A stretch of 35,136 bases of DNA from Opitutus sp. GAS368 (GTDB lineage: Bacteria > Verrucomicrobiota > Verrucomicrobiia > Opitutales > Opitutaceae), in contig CAMBVX010000025.1 in NCBI GenBank assembly GCA_945871085.1, positions 1 through 35,136 on the forward strand, given 5' to 3'. The notes under the pieces are model-generated. The model made no database searches. It had not been told where the DNA came from and saw only the letters and a program-made list of their open reading frames with translations. A program made the translations under genes and the position numbers. Shown here one piece after another: positions 10,519 to 18,712 of this stretch. Position 1 is the stretch's first letter, and every line of letters starts with the position of its first letter.

Positions 10519-11871
10519 ATGAAAGAATATTTCCCTGCCGCCCAAGCCCCGTTCATCGCCACCCGCCGCGCCCTCTCGCGCCGGCGCTTCCTCCAAGGCG
10601 CGGGCATCGCGCTGTCGCTGCCGCTGCTCGATGCCATGCTGCCACCGTTCGCCCGCGCGGCCAGTGGATCGTCGCCGCTCCTGCCGGGCGCGAAGCCGCG
10701 CCGGATGTTCGGTGTCTGCAACAACCTCGGCCTGCGGCCAGATCTCTTTTTCCCGACGGACAGCGGCGCGAACTACACGCCCTCGCCCTACCTGAAGCTG
10801 CTGCGGGAGCATCGTCAGGATTTCACCGTGTTCAGCGGCGTTTCGCACCCGAACGTGGATGGCGGCCACCCGTCCGACATCGCCTTCCTCACCGCCGCAC
10901 CGCACCCGGCGAGCAGTTCGTTCCGCAACACCATCTCGCTCGATCAGCACATCGCCGAGCGCATCGGCACGCTCACCCGCTTCCCCTCGCTCACGCTCGC
11001 AGTAAACGGCGGCGGGCGCGGCCTGTCGTGGACGGGAACGGGCGTCGCCATCCCGCCCGAGCAGAGCGCCGCCGAGGTGTTCAACCAGCTTTTTCTTCAA
11101 GGCACGCCCGAGCAGGTGCAGGCCCAAATCCGCAAGCTCGATTCCGGTCGCAGCATCCTCGACGCGGTCGGCGAGCAGGCCAAGGACTTCCAGCGCGATC
11201 TCGGCGCGCGCGACCGCAGCCGGCTTGAACAATATTTCACCAGCGTGCGCGACCTCGAGCACCGTCTCCAAGAGTCGAAGGGTTGGGAGAGCAGACCCAA
11301 GCCGATCGTCAGCGCCGCGCCGCCGGTCGACCCGACCAACCCCGCGCAATACATGGCCAAGGTTAAAGTCATGTATGATGTCGTTCGCCTGGCCTTCGAG
11401 ACCGACTCGACGCGCGCCGTCACGCTGATGCTCAACAGCGTCGGCACCCCGGTTATCTCTGACACCGGCGAAACCCTCACTGACAGTTACCACAACCTCT
11501 CGCACCACGGAAAAGCCGACGAGAAACTCTCGCAGCTCAAGATCATCGACGAGGGCCACATGAAGCTCCTCGCCGACCTGTTCCGCGATCTCAAGGCCGT
11601 GCGCGAGGGCGAGGAGACGCTCCTCGATCGCACGATGATCCTTTACGGATCCAACCTCGGCGACGCCAACGCGCACTCGACGATCAACATGCCGACGCTC
11701 TTTGCCGGCGGCGGCTTCCGCCACGGCCAGCACCTCTCGCTCGACCCGGCGGGCGGCATTTATCCGTTGCCGAATCTCTTCGTCTCGATGCTCCAGCGCA
11801 TGGGCTTCGAGGACGGGAAGTTCGCCTCCTCCACCGGCACAATGAAGGGCGTCGAGCTCAAGGGCGCCTGA
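10519..11871 (+). CDS. DUF1552 family Tat-exported protein
   Basis: A 450-residue protein with a textbook twin-arginine signal: SRRRFLQG at residues 20-27, a hydrophobic core and an ARAASG cleavage region near residue 50. The body aligns by eye with the DUF1552 protein at the start of the window: [22 protein letters not shown], an [21 protein letters not shown] helix segment, and the histidine motif SYHNLSHHG. It begins 7 bp after the DUF1592-type cytochrome gene, the classic PVC pairing, so the two are presumably co-translated and work together outside the cytoplasm. The biochemical role of the pair is not established. The copy at window position 1 is clearly diverged, so the two are not a recent duplication. 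Confidence 0.9.
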   Translation: MKEYFPAAQAPFIATRRALSRRRFLQGAGIALSLPLLDAMLPPFARAASGSSPLLPGAKPRRMFGVCNNLGLRPDLFFPTDSGANYTPSPYLKLLREHRQDFTVFSGVSHPNVDGGHPSDIAFLTAAPHPASSSFRNTISLDQHIAERIGTLTRFPSLTLAVNGGGRGLSWTGTGVAIPPEQSAAEVFNQLFLQGTPEQVQAQIRKLDSGRSILDAVGEQAKDFQRDLGARDRSRLEQYFTSVRDLEHRLQESKGWESRPKPIVSAAPPVDPTNPAQYMAKVKVMYDVVRLAFETDSTRAVTLMLNSVGTPVISDTGETLTDSYHNLSHHGKADEKLSQLKIIDEGHMKLLADLFRDLKAVREGEETLLDRTMILYGSNLGDANAHSTINMPTLFAGGGFRHGQHLSLDPAGGIYPLPNLFVSMLQRMGFEDGKFASSTGTMKGVELKGA

Positions 11872-11889
11872 GCCCGCCGGAAGATTTCC

Positions 11890-12519
11890 ATGCTTTCGCG
11901 ATTCACAATTTCTCTCTTCTTCGCCGCCTGCGCTGCCGCCTGCGCGGCCGGAACAACCTTCACTCCTCCGCCCGGCCCGCTCGCCTCACCGGCCGCCATC
12001 GCGGCCCTCCGCGCCACCGTGCCGCCTCCCGCTGCCGGCGAAACCGTGGTCGATTTTGAGCAAGCGGAGATCGGCGCGCCGGTGCCGAAATGGGAGGAGA
12101 AAGGCGTGACCTTCGAACTTGCCGGCCCGCTCAAGCGCACGCCGGCGGCGAAACCGCGCGTGATGTTTTTTCCGCACCTCGCCACCGGCCACAAGGGCAT
12201 TCTCAATGCGATGTCCACCGATCAGGCCGTGCCGCTCAAAATGACGTTGCCCGGTGCCGGCGCGTCTTCGGTCACGCTCGTGCTCTGGGGTTCGACCGGT
12301 TGCCCGGCCGTCGTTGAGGCCTTCGACCAGGAGGGCAAGCTCGTCGACCAGCAGTCCCTGACCGCCGTGCCGAGCCGCAAAGCCCCGGACGAGCCCGTTC
12401 CTTTTGTGACGATTACGCTCAAGGGCCCGGCGATCGCCTCCGTCGCGCTCAGCGGCCCGCGCAACGGCGAATTTCTGGCGGCGGACGAGCTGCGCTTCGT
12501 GCCGTTGGCAAAGAAATAG
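11890..12519 (+). CDS. Secreted beta-sandwich protein of unknown function
   Basis: A 209-residue protein with an N-terminal signal peptide (LFFAACAAACAAG, which could also be read as a poor lipobox). I do not recognise a named family. The body begins VVDFEQAEIGAP and ends GEFLAADELRFVP, a layout like PEP-CTERM-style or carbohydrate-binding beta-sandwich domains whose first and last strands carry V.DFE and .DDV.F patterns. No catalytic motif is visible. It sits 18 bp after DUF1552 and 11 bp before the CE6-like esterase, so it is probably co-transcribed with both. A binding or accessory role for the DUF1592/DUF1552 pair or for the esterase is possible but is inference only. Confidence 0.75.
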   Translation: MLSRFTISLFFAACAAACAAGTTFTPPPGPLASPAAIAALRATVPPPAAGETVVDFEQAEIGAPVPKWEEKGVTFELAGPLKRTPAAKPRVMFFPHLATGHKGILNAMSTDQAVPLKMTLPGAGASSVTLVLWGSTGCPAVVEAFDQEGKLVDQQSLTAVPSRKAPDEPVPFVTITLKGPAIASVALSGPRNGEFLAADELRFVPLAKK

Positions 12520-12530
12520 AATCTGTTGTC

Positions 12531-13463
12531 ATGAAGAAACTCCTCCAGCTTCTGCTCCTCTCCACAGTGCTCGCATTCGCCTCGTCGGCCCTCGCCGCAC
12601 CCGATCCGAATTTTCACATCTTCCTCTGCTTCGGTCAGTCCAACATGGAAGGGGGAGGCGCGCTGCAGGAGAGCGACAAAACGGTCGACCGACGCTTTCA
12701 GGTCCTGGCCGACTTCGACACCCTGGCTCGCAACCGGAAGATGGGCGAGTGGTATGACGCCATCCCGCCGCTCACGAAACGCACCCGCGGCATCTCGATG
12801 ATGGACTACTTCGGCCGCACCATGGTCGCCAATCTGCCGGAAAAATACCGCGTGGGTGTCGTGAAGCTGGGTGTTTCGGGCACGCGCATTGAGCTCTGGG
12901 ACAAGGACGCCTTCCGCGCCTACCTCGACAACCTGCCTCCCGACGGACTTTGGAAAAAACCGCTCGCCGAACAGTATGACGGGAATCCCTACGAGTATCT
13001 CGTGAAGCTCGCCAGGATCGCCCAGCAATCGGGCGTGATCAAAGGCATCCTGATCCATCAGGGAGAATCCAACTTCGAGGACCAAGACTGGCCCAAGAAG
13101 GTGAAGAAAATTTACGACGATCTCATGAAGGATCTGAGCCTCGATCCCAAGGCCGTGACCCTGCTCGCCGGCGAGGTGGTCAATGCCGATCAAAACGGCG
13201 AAAAGGCCAACGCCAATGTGATCATGAAGAATCTTCCCGGGACGCTCGCTAATTCCCACGTGATCTCGTCCGCTGGCGTCCCCGCCAATCGCGACCGCCT
13301 CCACTTCACGGCGGACGGCCAGCGGGAAATGGGCCGACGCTACGCCGAAAAGATGCTCACTCTGATGGGCTACAAAGCAACTGAACCTAAAGAGCCCTCC
13401 GTGAAAATCTCGGCGTCCGCGCCGACGACGGCGCCGGAGCAAAAAGTCTCGGCGAAACCTTGA
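12531..13463 (+). CDS. Secreted CE6-like acetylxylan esterase / sialate O-acetylesterase-domain protein
   Basis: A 310-residue exported SGNH-type hydrolase (signal peptide about residues 1-23). Conserved blocks are easily seen: FGQSNMEG with nucleophile Ser37, KLGVSGT (about 112-118), HQGESN at 176-181, and DRLHF with Asp255 and His258 completing the catalytic set. This pattern defines the SASA domain (PF03629, DUF303) used by carbohydrate esterase family 6, whose members remove acetyl groups from xylan. The last 30 residues are a Ser/Ala/Pro-Lys tail outside the domain. Context (CE15, CE1-like proteins, GH43) agrees with a xylan deacetylase. Sialic-acid acetylesterase is the main alternative; nothing else here suggests sialic acid. 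Confidence 0.88.
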   Translation: MKKLLQLLLLSTVLAFASSALAAPDPNFHIFLCFGQSNMEGGGALQESDKTVDRRFQVLADFDTLARNRKMGEWYDAIPPLTKRTRGISMMDYFGRTMVANLPEKYRVGVVKLGVSGTRIELWDKDAFRAYLDNLPPDGLWKKPLAEQYDGNPYEYLVKLARIAQQSGVIKGILIHQGESNFEDQDWPKKVKKIYDDLMKDLSLDPKAVTLLAGEVVNADQNGEKANANVIMKNLPGTLANSHVISSAGVPANRDRLHFTADGQREMGRRYAEKMLTLMGYKATEPKEPSVKISASAPTTAPEQKVSAKP

Positions 13464-13741
13464 GTTTCGACCGCGCCGGGGCCACCCGCCGATGCCGCAA
13501 TCTCGGTGGGCCCACACCGGACGGTGCGCCTATGACTAAAGGAATAGGAGAAGCTATCACCATTGTTCGCTTGCTCGGCGCGAAACGGACCTGCCTCCTC
13601 TGCGCGTCACCCCACCCGGCCCTCGTCGTTGGTGGAGGTGCCCAAACCCCCAACCTTTCCGATGCCGCGCGGCGTCGCCGCGACACGCCCCCGCGTCGCG
13701 CGTGGGGCCTTCAGTTTTCAGTTTCAATCTCCAAGCAAGCC
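13464..13741 (+). other. Intergenic leader of the TonB receptor gene
   Basis: The longest gap in the first gene run (278 bp), so a separate promoter for the receptor is likely. I see no convincing sigma70 boxes. Visible structure: a GTGGGCCCAC palindrome near 13507-13516, a GC-rich imperfect hairpin near 13679-13700 lacking a T tract, and two TTCAGTT units at about 13709-13722. The receptor frame stays open back to 13460, but the upstream part is Arg/Pro-rich and unlike protein, so it is treated as untranslated. Confidence 0.4.
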
Positions 13742-16700
13742 ATGATCACCCCACACCCATCCCCGGCGGCCTTTGGCCGCTGCCTTGCCCTCGCACTGAG
13801 CATCCTCGGTGCCGCCCAACTCAACGCGCAGTCGACCGCCGCAGTCGACGCCGCCGCGCTCGCCAAATACGACAAGAACAAAAACGGCAAACTCGACCCC
13901 GACGAACTCGAACTCATGAACGCGGAGTCGGTCCTGCGCCTGTCCGCTTTCGAGGTTCGCACCGATCAGGACCGCGGCTATCAGGCGGCCAACGCCGGCT
14001 CCGGCGGTCGCATCGACATGCCGCTGAAGGACACGGCCTCGGCCATGTCCGCCTTTACCAAGGAATTCTTGGAAGACTGGAACGTCACCGACATGCGCGA
14101 TTCGTTTCGCTATGCGATGAATGTGGATGCCGGCAACCTCGCCCAGATGGGCACGCCCTACGGCGAATTTGAGTTCAACTTCCGCGGGGTCGGTTCCTCG
14201 GGCAACTATCCGACCAGAAACTATTTTCTCTTCTACGGAGTCAGCGACTCCTACAACACCGAGCGCTTCGAAATGTCTCGCGGACCGAACTCGATTCTGT
14301 TCGGCGACGGCCAGATCGGCGGAGTCGCCACCACCGCGACCAAGGTTCCACGCCTTGATCGGAACGCCTACTCTGCCTCCACGCGGTTCGACAACTGGGG
14401 CGGCATCCGCGGGACGCTGGATGTGAACCAGAAACTCGGGTCGATGACCGCCGTCCGCGTCAACGCCAAGGCCCAGAAAAATACGGTCTTTAGTGCCTGG
14501 CGCGACAACGCGACCAACGAGGACAAAGCGATCACGCTCGCCGCCGCCCACGCCTTTTCCAGACGCACCAAACTGCGCACCGAAATCGAATTCGGCCGGG
14601 AGCTGCGGATGACTTGGGCCAACACCTACGGCGATCAGACCGCCTACTACACTCCCGGCTACCTCTACGATCGCACCAACCCGAATCTACCCGTCAGCCA
14701 GGGCCTCGCCGGCATCACCGCGGTGAGCACCAATGCCTTCAACTGGACTTACATTCCTGGTCTGCCGCAGTTGGGCCTCATCAACACCGGTGGCGCGGCG
14801 GTGAATGATCGGTCCTACCGCTCCACGGGCCATGGTTTTCCCATCCAACCGGAAGGCCGCACCGATCTGCCCGGCATCCGCAACGCCGCGAAACTCCCCA
14901 ACCGCGAATTCAACCTCGGTGCCAACGACACGTTGGCCCGCTTCAAGAACCAAGTTTACAGCTTCTATCTGGACCATCAGATCGCGGACAACCTCTACGG
15001 CCAGATTTCGTATTACAACTACAGCAACGACCGCAACGAACGCTCCAACGCCCGGGTCGGCTCGCTCCAAATCGACATCAATCGCTTTCTCCCTAACGGA
15101 CAGCCCAACCCGAAGGTGGGCGTCGCGTATGGTGAGGCCACCCCTGGCAAGGGCCATCAGGACAACTGGGTCCGCGAGTGGCGCGGTCTGCTGAAGTGGA
15201 ACACCAAGCTGCCGTTCCGGGGCAAGGGGCAGTTCGCCGCGATTTTGGGTGAACGCAAGGAACGCTTCGAGGCCCGGGGCTTCACCCCGGTGCGGATCGA
15301 TGGCACGCTCAACCTGCTCGCGTCGGAAAACAGCATCCGGTATCGTTACTATGCCGATGAGCCGAACAAGTATGGCAGCCAGTTCCTGCCGCCTTCCACG
15401 CCCGGCTTCACCTACGGATTTGTGCAGACCGGATTCGCCTCCACCGAATTCAAGAACATCAAATACGCCCAGCTTGTGGCCGCCACGTCGTTTCTCGACG
15501 AGCGCGTTTCCCTCGTGCTCGGGACGCGCTATGACGACCAGCTCAACCGGCAGCAGGGTAACATCGCCGGATTCCCCGATGCCCGCGGCCTGCAGAGCTA
15601 CGGCGGCTTCGTGCCCGGAGTGGGCAATCGTCCGGGGGCTTGGAATATCGGCAAAGCCGAGCCCATCACCAGCAACGTCGGAGCGGTCGTCTGGCTCGAC
15701 CAGAAACAGCGCGTCGGAGCTTTCTACAACTTCTCGCAGAATTTCGCCCCTCCTACCTCGGGTTCGGCGAAGATCATCGGCTGGAACGCCGACGGCACCA
15801 TCGTCAGCGAAGGCTTCGGTGCCACCACCGGCAGCGGCCGCGAGTATGGCTTCCGCTTCAATCTCCTCGACGGCGCGCTCTACGCCGAGGCCCGCCGCTA
15901 CGACAACAAACAGGTCGATCGCATCGACGGTCCGCCTGTCGGCAACTTCAACGGCCTTTGGACGAACGCGGGCAACTTCTACAACTCTAACCCGGACTAC
16001 ACCAGTGTGGCCTGGCGCGACGTGGCGGCGCTCAACACCAACGGCTATGAGTTCCAAGTCACCGGAAACTTCAAGGGCTGGCGGCTCACGACCAACTACG
16101 CGTTGCCGAAGACCGAGAACATCTCGATCCGCCCCGTGACGCAGGCCTACTTCGCGGCGTTTCTCCCAAAGTGGACCGACTGGGCCAACACCCTCCGCAA
16201 CGACAAGGGCGATACCCTCACGACCGACAACCAGACCCAAATCCGCAACCAGATCATCAATCTTCAAAACAACTTTGCGGGCGTCGCTCCCGGGACGGTT
16301 AACAACGGCACGAACAAGTGGACCGGCTCGTTCAACGCCAATTATTCCTTCTCGCGTGAGAGCAAACTGCGCGGGTTCTCGGGCGGTTGGGCCATCAGCG
16401 GACGCGGGCCGCGCAAAGTCGGTTCGGTCAACCCCAACATCCTCTTCAACCTCCCAATCGGAGCCACGGCCACTCCGGCTCAAAACAAGCAGGCCTCTTT
16501 CGCCTACGTTTACGCCACGTCCTACTGGGTGCAGGACCTGAACGCCTCCTACTCGCGCCGCATCGGGAAGTATAATTGGAGGTTCCAGGTCAACGTGAAC
16601 AACGTCTTCGACAAGGATGACCTGCAATACCAGAGCTACACGACCTACCGTGAGCTTGGTCAGGGCTCCAATCCCTTCGTCGGCGGCATGGTCAACAACG

Positions 16701-16756
16701 GCTTCAACTACCTCGACCCGCGCAAGATCAGCTTCACCACCACGGTCAGCTTCTGA
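13742..16756 (+). CDS. TonB-dependent outer-membrane receptor with N-terminal EF-hand
   Basis: The ATG at 13742 starts a signal peptide ending near LNAQ (residue 30). Residues 44-55 then form a complete EF-hand loop ([12 protein letters not shown]: acidic or amide ligands at 1, 3, 5 and 9, Gly at 6, Leu at 8, Glu at 12). Next come a TonB-box-like VLRLSAFEV (64-72) and the plug domain ([51 protein letters not shown]). The rest of the 1004 residues is a beta-barrel rich in Tyr/Asn strands that ends [10 protein letters not shown] with the expected terminal Phe. Opitutaceae carry many receptors of this plug type. The likely cargo is oligosaccharide released by the neighbouring esterases, inferred from location. 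The usual carboxypeptidase-regulatory-like N-terminal domain is absent. Confidence 0.92.
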   Translation: MITPHPSPAAFGRCLALALSILGAAQLNAQSTAAVDAAALAKYDKNKNGKLDPDELELMNAESVLRLSAFEVRTDQDRGYQAANAGSGGRIDMPLKDTASAMSAFTKEFLEDWNVTDMRDSFRYAMNVDAGNLAQMGTPYGEFEFNFRGVGSSGNYPTRNYFLFYGVSDSYNTERFEMSRGPNSILFGDGQIGGVATTATKVPRLDRNAYSASTRFDNWGGIRGTLDVNQKLGSMTAVRVNAKAQKNTVFSAWRDNATNEDKAITLAAAHAFSRRTKLRTEIEFGRELRMTWANTYGDQTAYYTPGYLYDRTNPNLPVSQGLAGITAVSTNAFNWTYIPGLPQLGLINTGGAAVNDRSYRSTGHGFPIQPEGRTDLPGIRNAAKLPNREFNLGANDTLARFKNQVYSFYLDHQIADNLYGQISYYNYSNDRNERSNARVGSLQIDINRFLPNGQPNPKVGVAYGEATPGKGHQDNWVREWRGLLKWNTKLPFRGKGQFAAILGERKERFEARGFTPVRIDGTLNLLASENSIRYRYYADEPNKYGSQFLPPSTPGFTYGFVQTGFASTEFKNIKYAQLVAATSFLDERVSLVLGTRYDDQLNRQQGNIAGFPDARGLQSYGGFVPGVGNRPGAWNIGKAEPITSNVGAVVWLDQKQRVGAFYNFSQNFAPPTSGSAKIIGWNADGTIVSEGFGATTGSGREYGFRFNLLDGALYAEARRYDNKQVDRIDGPPVGNFNGLWTNAGNFYNSNPDYTSVAWRDVAALNTNGYEFQVTGNFKGWRLTTNYALPKTENISIRPVTQAYFAAFLPKWTDWANTLRNDKGDTLTTDNQTQIRNQIINLQNNFAGVAPGTVNNGTNKWTGSFNANYSFSRESKLRGFSGGWAISGRGPRKVGSVNPNILFNLPIGATATPAQNKQASFAYVYATSYWVQDLNASYSRRIGKYNWRFQVNVNNVFDKDDLQYQSYTTYRELGQGSNPFVGGMVNNGFNYLDPRKISFTTTVSF

Positions 16757-16844
16757 TCGCGCGGTTCGCTCCGTCCAAGACCCTCGGGCCGGCGCCGTTC
16801 TCACGCGCTGGCCCTTTCACTTTCACCCACCCGTCCGCCTAAAC

Positions 16845-17672
16845 ATGTCCCGCCTCTTCGCCACCACCGCCGGAATTGTCGCTGAAATTGACGGTGCGCT
16901 CCGCGCGCCGTCCCACCCGCTGACGTTCGACGAGATCTTCGGCTCCGACGATCCCGCCGCCCTCGTAAACTCCGCTTTCGCGTCCGGCCCCGTCGTCGCC
17001 GCACCGACCCGCCTGCGCGCTCCGCTCCAGTCGCAGGAAGTTTGGGCCGCCGGTGTCACTTACCTGCGCAGCAAAACTGCGCGCATGGCCGAAGCGAAGG
17101 ATGCCGGCGGCGGAACCTTCTACGACAAAGTTTACGCCGCCGATCGGCCCGAACTGTTCTTCAAGGCGACGCCCCACCGCGTCGTCGCACCCGGCGACGC
17201 CGTCCGCATCCGCGCCGACTCAAGCTGGAATGTCCCCGAGCCCGAGCTCACGCTCGCGATCAACTCCACGGGAAAGATCTTCGGCTTCACGATCGGAAAC
17301 GACATGAGCTCGCGCGACATTGAGGGCGAGAATCCGCTCTATCTTCCGCAAGCCAAGTCCTACCACCGCGCCGCTGCCATCGGCCCGTGCCTCGTCATCA
17401 CCGACACACTGCCCGCCCCCGAAACAGTCATCGCCATCGAAATCCGGCGCGCAGGCGTCGCCGTGTTTTCCGGCGAGACAACCGTCGGCCAAATCAAACG
17501 CCCGCTCCCCTCGCTCGCTGACTGGCTGTTTCGCGAAAACAGTTTCCCCCACGGCTGCTACCTCATGACCGGCGTCGGCGTGGTGCCCCCCGACAGCTTC
17601 ACGCTCCGGCACGGGGATGAAATCCGCATCACGATCGAGCCGGTCGGCACGCTCGTAAACACCGTCGATTGA
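16845..17672 (+). CDS. Fumarylacetoacetate-hydrolase-fold enzyme, possibly 2-keto-3-deoxy-sugar-acid dehydratase
   Basis: The ATG at 16845 gives a 275-residue cytoplasmic protein without a signal peptide, the only such product in the first thirteen genes. The FAH fold is shown by [10 protein letters not shown] (about 68-78), PELFFKA, the metal ligands Glu132 and Glu134 in PEPEL, and [25 protein letters not shown] (about 147-171) with Asp153. This last block is what I associate with the branch that includes 2-dehydro-3-deoxy-D-arabinonate dehydratase and related sugar-acid enzymes, rather than true fumarylacetoacetase. In a xylan/uronic-acid locus, a step in oxidative pentose or uronate degradation (Weimberg-like) fits. 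Substrate is inferred; the fold is secure. Confidence 0.88.
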   Translation: MSRLFATTAGIVAEIDGALRAPSHPLTFDEIFGSDDPAALVNSAFASGPVVAAPTRLRAPLQSQEVWAAGVTYLRSKTARMAEAKDAGGGTFYDKVYAADRPELFFKATPHRVVAPGDAVRIRADSSWNVPEPELTLAINSTGKIFGFTIGNDMSSRDIEGENPLYLPQAKSYHRAAAIGPCLVITDTLPAPETVIAIEIRRAGVAVFSGETTVGQIKRPLPSLADWLFRENSFPHGCYLMTGVGVVPPDSFTLRHGDEIRITIEPVGTLVNTVD

Positions 17673-17723
17673 ACCATCCTACGACCGCGAAGCCCTCGCC
17701 CTGAGCACCGCTCCTATCCCATC

Positions 17724-18677
17724 ATGCGCCTCCTCCCTCTCGCCTTCGCGGCGTTGTTGTCCGTCTCACTCGTTGTCGCTGCGGAGCCGGCCAAGCCCGC
17801 CACTGATCAATACTTCCTCGGTCCCGACTCCAAGCCGCAGGAAGGCGTGGCGAAGGGCACCGTCACCAAGGCCACGATCATCAGCAAAGTCTATGATGGC
17901 CGCACGTTCAACTATCAGGTCTACGTGCCCGCGAAATATGATGGCTCGAAACCGGCCGCCGTCTTTGTCGGCCAGGATGGCAACAACTTCGTGCGCGCGA
18001 TTAACGAGCAGACTAAGCAGCCGGGCGCGTGGCACGTGCCCGTGGTGTTCGACAACCTGATCCACAAAAAAGAAATGCCGATCACGATCGGCATCTTCAT
18101 CGATCCGAGTTCGCAGCAGCAGCGCGCCAACGAATACGACACCCTCTCCGACCGCTACGCGCGCTTCGTGATCGACGAGGTGCTTCCCGAGGTCGGCAAG
18201 ACCTACCGGCTCACGAAAGATCCCGACGGGCGCGCGATCGCCGGCTTTTCATCGGGCGCGATCTGCGCGTTCACGGTCGCGTGGGAGCGGCCGGACGCGT
18301 TTCGCAAAGTCGTGAGCTTCTTCGGCAGCTTCACCTCGATCGGCTACCGCCCCGCACAAGGCGACCGCCCGATGCAGCCCGGTGGCGACCTCTATCCAAC
18401 GCTCATCCGCCGAAACCCGATCAAGCCGCTCACCGTTTTCCTCCAGGACGGCTCCAACGATCTCAACAACCAGTTCGGCAGTTGGTGGCTGGCCAACCAG
18501 CAGATGCTCGCCGCGCTCGTATGGGCCAACGCCAACGCCGATCAGCGCAAATCTCCCGGCCCGCGCTATCGCGTGAACCACGCGTGGGGCGACGGCGGCC
18601 ACACCGCCAACCACGGCGCCGCCATTTTTCCGGACGTGATGCGCTGGCTCTGGCAGGGCTACGAACCCAAGGACTGA
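17724..18677 (+). CDS. Secreted CE1-like/enterochelin-esterase-type hydrolase
   Basis: A 317-residue protein with a signal peptide (about residues 1-20). The esterase domain has YVPAKYDG, VFVGQDG, a PVVFDNLIHKKEMP block, nucleophile Ser176 in GFSSGA, and His293 in GDGGHTANHG; the acidic member is probably in the LQDGSNDLNN region. It belongs to the same family as the protein at 1400 (shared NEYDT.S..YA.F...EVLP and a WLWQ.Y C-terminus) but lacks that protein's Gly-Arg spacer. It is encoded 51 bp after the FAH-fold enzyme and 35 bp before the large cytochrome protein, all in one direction. Probable periplasmic or extracellular ester hydrolase; the ester is not known. Confidence 0.85.
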   Translation: MRLLPLAFAALLSVSLVVAAEPAKPATDQYFLGPDSKPQEGVAKGTVTKATIISKVYDGRTFNYQVYVPAKYDGSKPAAVFVGQDGNNFVRAINEQTKQPGAWHVPVVFDNLIHKKEMPITIGIFIDPSSQQQRANEYDTLSDRYARFVIDEVLPEVGKTYRLTKDPDGRAIAGFSSGAICAFTVAWERPDAFRKVVSFFGSFTSIGYRPAQGDRPMQPGGDLYPTLIRRNPIKPLTVFLQDGSNDLNNQFGSWWLANQQMLAALVWANANADQRKSPGPRYRVNHAWGDGGHTANHGAAIFPDVMRWLWQGYEPKD

Positions 18678-18712
18678 GTTCCCGCCAAGCGCGGCTTCAC
18701 CGGAGATTCCCC

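Noticed and set aside
13460-13741. Extended N-terminus of the TonB receptor
   Set aside because: The in-frame sequence is Arg/Pro/Ala-rich and would bury the signal peptide that starts at 13742.
2340-16804. Long minus-strand open frames opposite the esterase, DUF1592 and TonB genes (2340-4196, 8193-10724, 14687-16804)
   Set aside because: All are mirror frames of clearly coding plus-strand genes, with skewed composition and no domain.
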